Assembly: GCA_037013495.1 (NCBI GenBank) | Contig: CM072809.1 | Span: 12,676,001-12,740,000 of the forward strand | Direction of reading: 5' to 3' | Source of the DNA: Hippophae tibetana | Taxonomy: Eukaryota > Streptophyta > Magnoliopsida > Rosales > Elaeagnaceae | Length of the DNA: 64,000 bases | In this document: piece after piece, positions 58,251 to 64,000 of the stretch | Numbering within the stretch: position 1 is the first letter of the stretch | Layout of the letters: each line of letters opens with the position of its first letter | Program-made: the position numbers and the translations under genes | Notes under the pieces: model-generated | What the model was told of the DNA's origin: nothing | Seen by the model: the letters and a program-made list of their open reading frames with translations, nothing else | Database searches by the model: none

Positions 58251-59390
58251 TATTATTAGGTTCGGATGCACATGCAAGTGTTTAGCCGTAGTTTATAAAT
58301 GCGTTATTTTATAATATTTAATATGTGAAAAAAAGGGCAAATCAAAATAAATTTTGGCTATAAAAAGCTGATACTATTTCAATAATTTTCGTATTGAAAA
58401 GTAAAACGTGAGCAATATCTACGTTAAAACTTAAAAAACATTAATCATTACTATTGATAAAAGATGATTTATTAGAAAGAAACTTCGTAATTCATCGAAT
58501 TTAAAATTATTATCTTTAATTAAGTGATTATTATAATATAATTTTAAATGTTATTTTTTTTTACGTAAAAACAAAAATAAATTAAAAAATAAATAAAAAT
58601 ATAAGTTAAATAATTAGTTATTTATAGATAGGAGAGTTATGGTTTCTCCTTTGAGCAACAGAGAGGGTAGAAAGAAGGGGTGCATCTTTTAGCAATGGAT
58701 ACTTAAGATGATTTATTCATGGAGAATATATTTTTTACAAATAGCTTTTGTTACAGGTTACTAGGTTTGGAGGAAGTGCCCCCTTAATTTAGTTCTCTTC
58801 TTATTTTAATAATGCTATATATATATTGTGTATTTATACACAGGATGTTATAGGAGTCATGGCACTTAATGAAAAAGCACAAAAGTGAATGTTGTAGCAC
58901 ATGAAAGTCTTTTAATTTGTTATGCCAAATGCACAAAGAAGTGCTTTAGCATTTAAAATTGCTTCTGAATGGTGCATTTGCGCTTAAAATAAAAGTTTCA
59001 AAGAAAATCACTTGAGTCATCTCTTCCTAACAAAATCAATATAACCACCTGAAAATATCAGGGCATAGGTATACACATTCTCAATAAAGAGTGAAAAGAG
59101 GAGAAAGAAAAAATAACAGAAAAGAAAATTCAATGTAGGCCTTTCTAGTCCTGCACTCTCCCTTACAAGTACAGCTAAGGTCCCAAACAGAAACCACTTT
59201 CCTGCTCAGGCAACAACATTTCTATATTCAATTTACAGGTTCTATAAACTTCTCTGTGCAACAAAATCTTTGGGGAAAAGAACACTTCGAAATCACGAAG
59301 ATTCGAATTCAAACTCTAGCTCTATTTGAACACATTCTGTTTACTGAAAGAATCTTCTGTGACCAAATCTTATCAGAAAACCAAGTTTGC
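56448..59390. other. Convergent intergenic region, no gene seen
   Basis: Contains the 3' UTR of the dormancy-associated gene and, at its right end, the 3' UTR of the minus-strand phosphatase gene. The middle is AT-rich and has a TTA microsatellite (58219-58258). Confidence 0.55.
58219..58258. repeat. (TTA)n microsatellite
   Basis: About twelve TTA/ATT units, with one interruption near the end. Likely length-polymorphic. Confidence 0.9.
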
Positions 59391-59395
59391 TAAAA

Positions 59396-61229
59396 TCAGA
59401 TCTTTCCTGAGGGCTGTCCAAGGAAAGACCAAAAAACCTTGTTAAGATTCACTTGATAAACTACATAATAATGAATAAGAGGTTAGATACTTACATATAA
59501 TGCTTTCTTCAGAGTCAATTTAGAAGCATTAGGTGCATTAGATGATTTATGGTCAACTGGTTTCAATATCTCAAAAGAGCACATTAAAGTTTCATCAACA
59601 CTCAATAGAGCTCCCACATTGTCAAACTCCCCTCCATAATTTGGAGCTGAGAAGATTGTGACTAATCTTCGATTAGCGAAAAACTCATATCCATCTTCCA
59701 CAACCTGCATAATAATAATATCTCACAAAATTCTCATCTGTATAGATTGCACAAAACTAATCAAAATAATCTTTTGAAAGTCGTAGTTGATGTTGGTGTA
59801 GGACTATAGCTACTTTATTTATCAATGCTTAGTCCCATTTCTATGGTGTTCTTAGGCTTTTTATATTTTGGAGCTTATCATTTTGAAGGCTAATGGAAAC
59901 AGAGGAGTAACAAGAAGTTAAGGTTAACATGGCTGCACATAAATGAAGCTAAGCTATAAGCTATTCCCCCAACTCGCAGAACGAGTGATTCACCTAGTGA
60001 TTTGACAGTAAGACACATTTTTCCTGTTTCAAATCATAGGTTCGAAACAAGCAAAAGTATTATTTGATCTTAAAGAAAAACAAACTTGCACAGAAAGAGA
60101 GGTTTATTTTACCTGATGACCTCGGCAAATGAGATCAATATCATTCTTATCCAAAAAGTCTGCAACTATATCAGCACCAAAAATGCTTGACAAACCTCGA
60201 TCACTATCTGCCCATCCCTCAATATTAGGAGCAGGATCAGACCAGAGAAGATCACATAGAAGACCACTATCTGGAATTTCAGTAGGCCTAAGAAGTTCCT
60301 TAATTTGATCAAAATTTTCCATCTCTGGAGAGAGTCCACCATGCATACAAAGTATTTTCCCATCGATGAGTGCGGCCACAGGCAAACAATTGAAGCAATC
60401 CGTAAAAATTTTCCAAAGTCTAACGTTGAATCTCCTTTTACATTCATCATAGAACCCGTAAATCCTATTGATCTTTGCATCTTCATGATTTCCCCTAAGG
60501 AGGAAAATTTTATCAGGATATCTTATTTTGTAGGCTAGCAACAAACACATTGTCTCCAAGCTTTGCTTGCCTCGATCGACATAGTCCCCAAGAAAGAGAT
60601 AGTTTGCAGCAGGAGGGTAGCCTCCATATTCGAATAGCCTCAGCAGGTCTTGGTACTGGCCGTGTATATCGCCTGCAAAAAGGCTACAAGTTAAACAAAC
60701 AGAGGCAGAAATTGGCACAATATCAGAGTAATAATGATATCACAAAAGACCCAATTGATCGCACTAGCATAGCATGTGTTTCCTGTTATTAAAAGACCCC
60801 CATTGTTTTGCATACTACAAATTTATGATGACCAAAATTGACATAATATTCGATTATATTTATCAATAATAATTGTAAGTCTTTAAGATGGATGTAATTT
60901 TCCTATATGAATTATACAAACCATGTATAACAAAAACAAAAATTCTCATCTCCAAAGAAATCAAAATTATAAATTCTAGTGATATTCTAATATTCTTATT
61001 ACCCAACATCAGAAGAGAAAGGATAAGAGAGCTAACCACAGATTCGAATTGGAGCATGAACCTCAAGAAGATTAGGTTGAGAGAGGAAAATTTGGCGGGA
61101 ATTGACACAAAGCTGCCTGATCTCTCCCTCAGAAAGCTGAACCTGTTTACCTCCTTTTCCTTCCAATAGCCTCCTTATTATGTCATCTAATATTCCTTTA
61201 TCCATCATCCCCTCCATTGTCATCTGCAT
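59396..61229 (-). CDS. Serine/threonine protein phosphatase PP1 catalytic subunit (TOPP type)
   Basis: Four exons on the minus strand (61229-61037, 60672-60113, 59704-59495, 59437-59396) total 1005 nt, 334 aa, the usual PP1 length. The metal- and phosphate-binding motifs are complete: GDIHGQ (residues 65-70), GDYVDRG (93-99), RGNHE (124-128), HGG (175-177) and CRGHQ. PP1 removes phosphate from Ser/Thr in many pathways, acting with regulatory subunits. RGNHEDAK and [10 protein letters not shown] differ from the common RGNHECAS and APNYCGEFDN, a pattern I associate with the TOPP8-like plant subgroup. The last exon encodes only 13 residues ending GQPSGKI; its acceptor follows CTTAACAAG. The reading frame is intact. 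Confidence 0.94.
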
Positions 61230-61829
61230 TATTTTCTCCTTTTTTTTGTTGAAATTTCGATATTCAAACTAAGAGCCTCGAATTGATAAAATGATAAAAA
61301 TGGATTCCTCAACTACCCATAACAAAACGAGAGAGAAAGAGACAGGGGTACGCGAAAGATTAGCTAACAATATAAGAAAGAAACAATAAAAAAGCGAACT
61401 TTTCAGATACAGGAAAAAGGAAATGGAGGAATTACGAGTTGAGATGGAGATAAGATTGTACAAATATCGAGAAAGAGAACTGGATCAAAGAAAGAAAAGC
61501 CAAAATTTGTAAGAGAAGGGTGAGTAAAACAATATGTATAATAGACAATGTGGAATATGGGAGGATATGAATTATGATATGGATTGATTGAAATGAATTT
61601 TAATAAAACAAATGATGCGATAAATTTCATTCTTTTCAGTTTTGTTTCGTATTGTTATTTTACGTATAAATAAAAAAAGATTAAATATTAGATTTGGTCA
61701 CAAATGGGCACACATTTTTACAGAATAGGAAATAACTTTGACAAATATGATAACAGGCGCGCCAATGGTCGTAATTAGTGTGTGCGTGTGAGGGAAGTTA
61801 CATCTTATTTTTGGAATTTTTTTAATTAA

Positions 61830-61945
61830 AATTAACTTTTTTACTCGTAAAATAACTGTTATTTTTTTATTCATAAAATAATCGTTATTTTTTCACTCAT
61901 AATTTATCGTTACTTTTTTACTAAAAAAATATCCGTTATTTTTTA
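61830..61945. repeat. Imperfect tandem repeat, about 32-bp unit
   Basis: Variants of TTTTTTACTCGTAAAATAAC followed by TGTTATT recur about four times (ACTCGTAAAATAAC, ATTCATAAAATAATC, ACTCATAATTTATC, ACTAAAAAAATATCC). Confidence 0.6.
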
Positions 61946-62635
61946 TAATTATCACACATTTTCTTAAACTACAGATATAGAACTCTAACTCTCACTTTAG
62001 ACATAAACTCTAGAGTTGTAGTTTTCCAAATTTCATCAATAAAATTAAATTATGAGACAAAAAACAAAGATTATGAGTTATTTTATCCCGATAATGACGA
62101 GATTGTATTTATTTGCATAAATTTAAATAAAATTAAAAAATATTTTAAAAAGAATAACTTAATCTACGACTTAATCCACACAATACATTTCACTGTATCG
62201 ATAATATTTCAAAAAAACGTGAGAAAAACTATCTTAAAATTCAATAGCTAAAAATTAGTATGAATCAGTTTAGCAGCAATATGAGAAACTCTATTTTGTT
62301 CCGTCGACTTAAAACGAAAAGAAAAATCACGCCCCTCATAAATATCTCATATATCAACCTTTCATATATCTTCAACTCTAGCACCTTCCAGTGCAAAAGA
62401 TCCATCCTTACTTAGAATTAAGGGCACAACTTTCTGTGAATCTGTCCTAAAAAAGATTGGAGTTTTGCACCAAAGGCGAGTAAAGTCTCTTCAACTTAAA
62501 CACTCCAAGAGGTCTTCTATATCATTTCTAGAGACAAAATTCATACAAATCCTATTGTCACTAGTAAAAATTGTAGCATTGATATCTTCTATAACTATGT
62601 AGCCACCTTACATCCCCAAATAGAAACTACCTCTT

Positions 62636-62674
62636 AGTATAGAGTATAGAGTATAGAGTATAGAGTATAGAGTA
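62636..62674. repeat. 7-bp minisatellite (AGTATAG)n
   Basis: Five to six exact copies of AGTATAG in series. It does not match the plant telomere repeat. Confidence 0.9.
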
Positions 62675-63447
62675 TTGATTTTATTTTGTTTTTGTTTTTG
62701 GGTTTTGGTGCTATTGTGTTTATTGCATTTTATTTTTAAAGCATACATCAACTACTTGATACTTGTAATGGGCCGGATAATAATATACATACTGACAACA
62801 ACATGGGTCAAATTAGACCTTCATTGTAAAACTGCGTAATATTATTACGTTACGTAATATTATTTTAAAAACAATTATTTTTAAAAAATTAAAATAATTT
62901 TGACATATTATACAACATAAAATGTGTGTGTAAATTTATATTATATTAGCATGAAATTTATGCTATCAAGGAATGAGAATTTTTTAAATAATATGTTCAT
63001 AATCACTTGATATGAACTACTATTAAAGAAAGAAAGAAAAAAAGAGCACTTGACATGAAGAAGAGTCAGGGGAATAAATAAGTTTTGCTTCTAATAAGGC
63101 TCTATTCTTATACTAGCATTTGCCTAACATGTAGCAGCACATTTAAATTGCAGAACAAAAATAAAAGTACACTTGCATTTAAATTCTTTATATTCGTAGG
63201 CAAATAAATTAATAAGTTAACGATATTAGAAATGATGTAATGGGGACATAATAAAATAAGTAAACAAAAAGTATTTGAGTAGTTAAAAAGAGTATTTGAA
63301 TATTTCAAAACTCATAATTTATATATATATATATATATATATATTTTCAAGTAAAAAATACATGCAAATATAATTTAGTTCATAATATTTTAATTCATCT
63401 ATTAAATTATATAAGTTTAAATATATCAAATCAAATGTATATATTAT

Positions 63448-63945
63448 AATTTAACTAAAGGTGTATAAAAATTTGATCAATTTAATTCGATCCGTTAATT
63501 TTTTGACGATTTTGATCAGACCATCAGATCGGGTTGGATGAAATTTTTTTCAATACGTTAAGTTCAAATTGGATAACAGATTTCACTACGATTCATTCCA
63601 TCTCATACAATCCGACCGAAATTAATTATATATGTTTAATTAATATTTATTTATTTAGTTTTTTAAGGTTTCTTTTAACTCAAATAATTTTATATTATGA
63701 TTTATATAAAAATTATTTAAAAATATTAAAAATAGGGTTAATTAAGTTTATTGTTCGGAGTGATCGGATTTAATTCGAATAGGTTACGGATCGAATTATA
63801 TCGAATTTGAAAGGTGATTAAATCGATTGTAGATTAAGATGTTTCAATCCAATCGAATGATCGAATTAGATCGAATGAATATAAAATTAGATCAAATGAA
63901 TATAAAATGATCGAATTCTATTCGATAAAAACCCCTAAGTTTAAC
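63448..63945. mobile_element. hAT-type MITE, 482 bp
   Basis: The body 63456-63937 starts TAAAGGTGTATAAAAA and ends AAAAACCCCTA, imperfect inverted termini of the same TAGGGG type as the hAT element at 18663. The flanks AATTTAAC (63448-63455) and AGTTTAAC (63938-63945) match at seven of eight bases. Subterminal GATCGAATT/ATTCGATC motifs occur in both directions. There is no coding capacity. Confidence 0.7.
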
Positions 63946-64000
63946 CCACACTAAGATTGAATATTATTATAAAATGTATACAATGCTTCATGATTACATA

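Larger units (their letters stand above)
61230..63447. other. Phosphatase promoter side and AT-rich spacer
   Basis: The first few hundred bases are the 5' UTR and promoter of the minus-strand phosphatase gene. The rest is AT-rich with simple repeats (61830-61945, 62636-62674, and an AT run at about 63319-63345). No other gene is supported. Confidence 0.5.

Overview
The window is AT-rich nuclear DNA of a eudicot plant. The evidence is intron-containing genes with clear plant orthologues (cytosolic ribosomal protein eL22, a short L18p/L5e-family protein, a dormancy/auxin-associated protein, a PP1 catalytic subunit, a GDSL esterase), a telo-box/site II ribosomal-protein promoter, and plant-type Copia, LINE, hAT, CACTA-like and caulimovirid-derived sequence. 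I cannot name the species.

Layout. 1-10.5 kb is a repeat zone: a 1.45-kb solo LTR (2220-3672, TSD GTAAG), then an old Copia element (4281-8237, TSD GAATG) broken by a CACTA-like insertion. RPL22 follows at 10.5-12.4 kb. A decayed minus-strand LINE (about 13.9-18.0 kb) carries two nested LTR insertions, a TRIM-like element (15864-17013) and a solo LTR (17172-17640). Next come a duplicated promoter plus first exon of a GDSL esterase (about 17.97-18.39 kb) and a 1.7-kb internally deleted hAT element (18663-20347, 8-bp TSD) that keeps a piece of transposase.

The most unusual locus is 20791-28537. An essentially unit-length, minus-strand, decayed endogenous caulimovirid has, in order, movement protein, small coiled-coil ORF, coat protein, protease, RT, RNase H, transactivator/viroplasmin, 35S-like promoter, polyadenylation signal and tRNA-Met primer site. 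It lies between divergent inverted repeats that are bordered on both sides by the same 9-bp sequence TAAAAAAAA, the arrangement expected of a Mutator-like element. Protease through transactivator share one reading frame with stops but no frameshift, and no stop separates RNase H from the transactivator.

At 30.8-31.5 kb is a promoter-like block dense in CTAGA motifs with a perfect heat-shock element upstream of a TATA box, probably an old LTR. A younger Copia element (32198-37900) has 204-bp LTRs differing at six sites, TSD AACCT, PBS and PPT, but a broken gag-pol.

The right half is gene-bearing: a six-exon GDSL esterase/lipase (42051-48202, 403 aa) with a repeat-filled 3.7-kb first intron, an intronless-CDS L18p/L5e-family gene (51926-52270), a three-exon dormancy/auxin-associated gene (54973-56447) and a four-exon minus-strand TOPP-type PP1 (59396-61229). 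A 482-bp hAT-type MITE closes the window. The host genes are unrelated housekeeping or stress/development genes, not a pathway cluster; the repeats between them record successive insertions.
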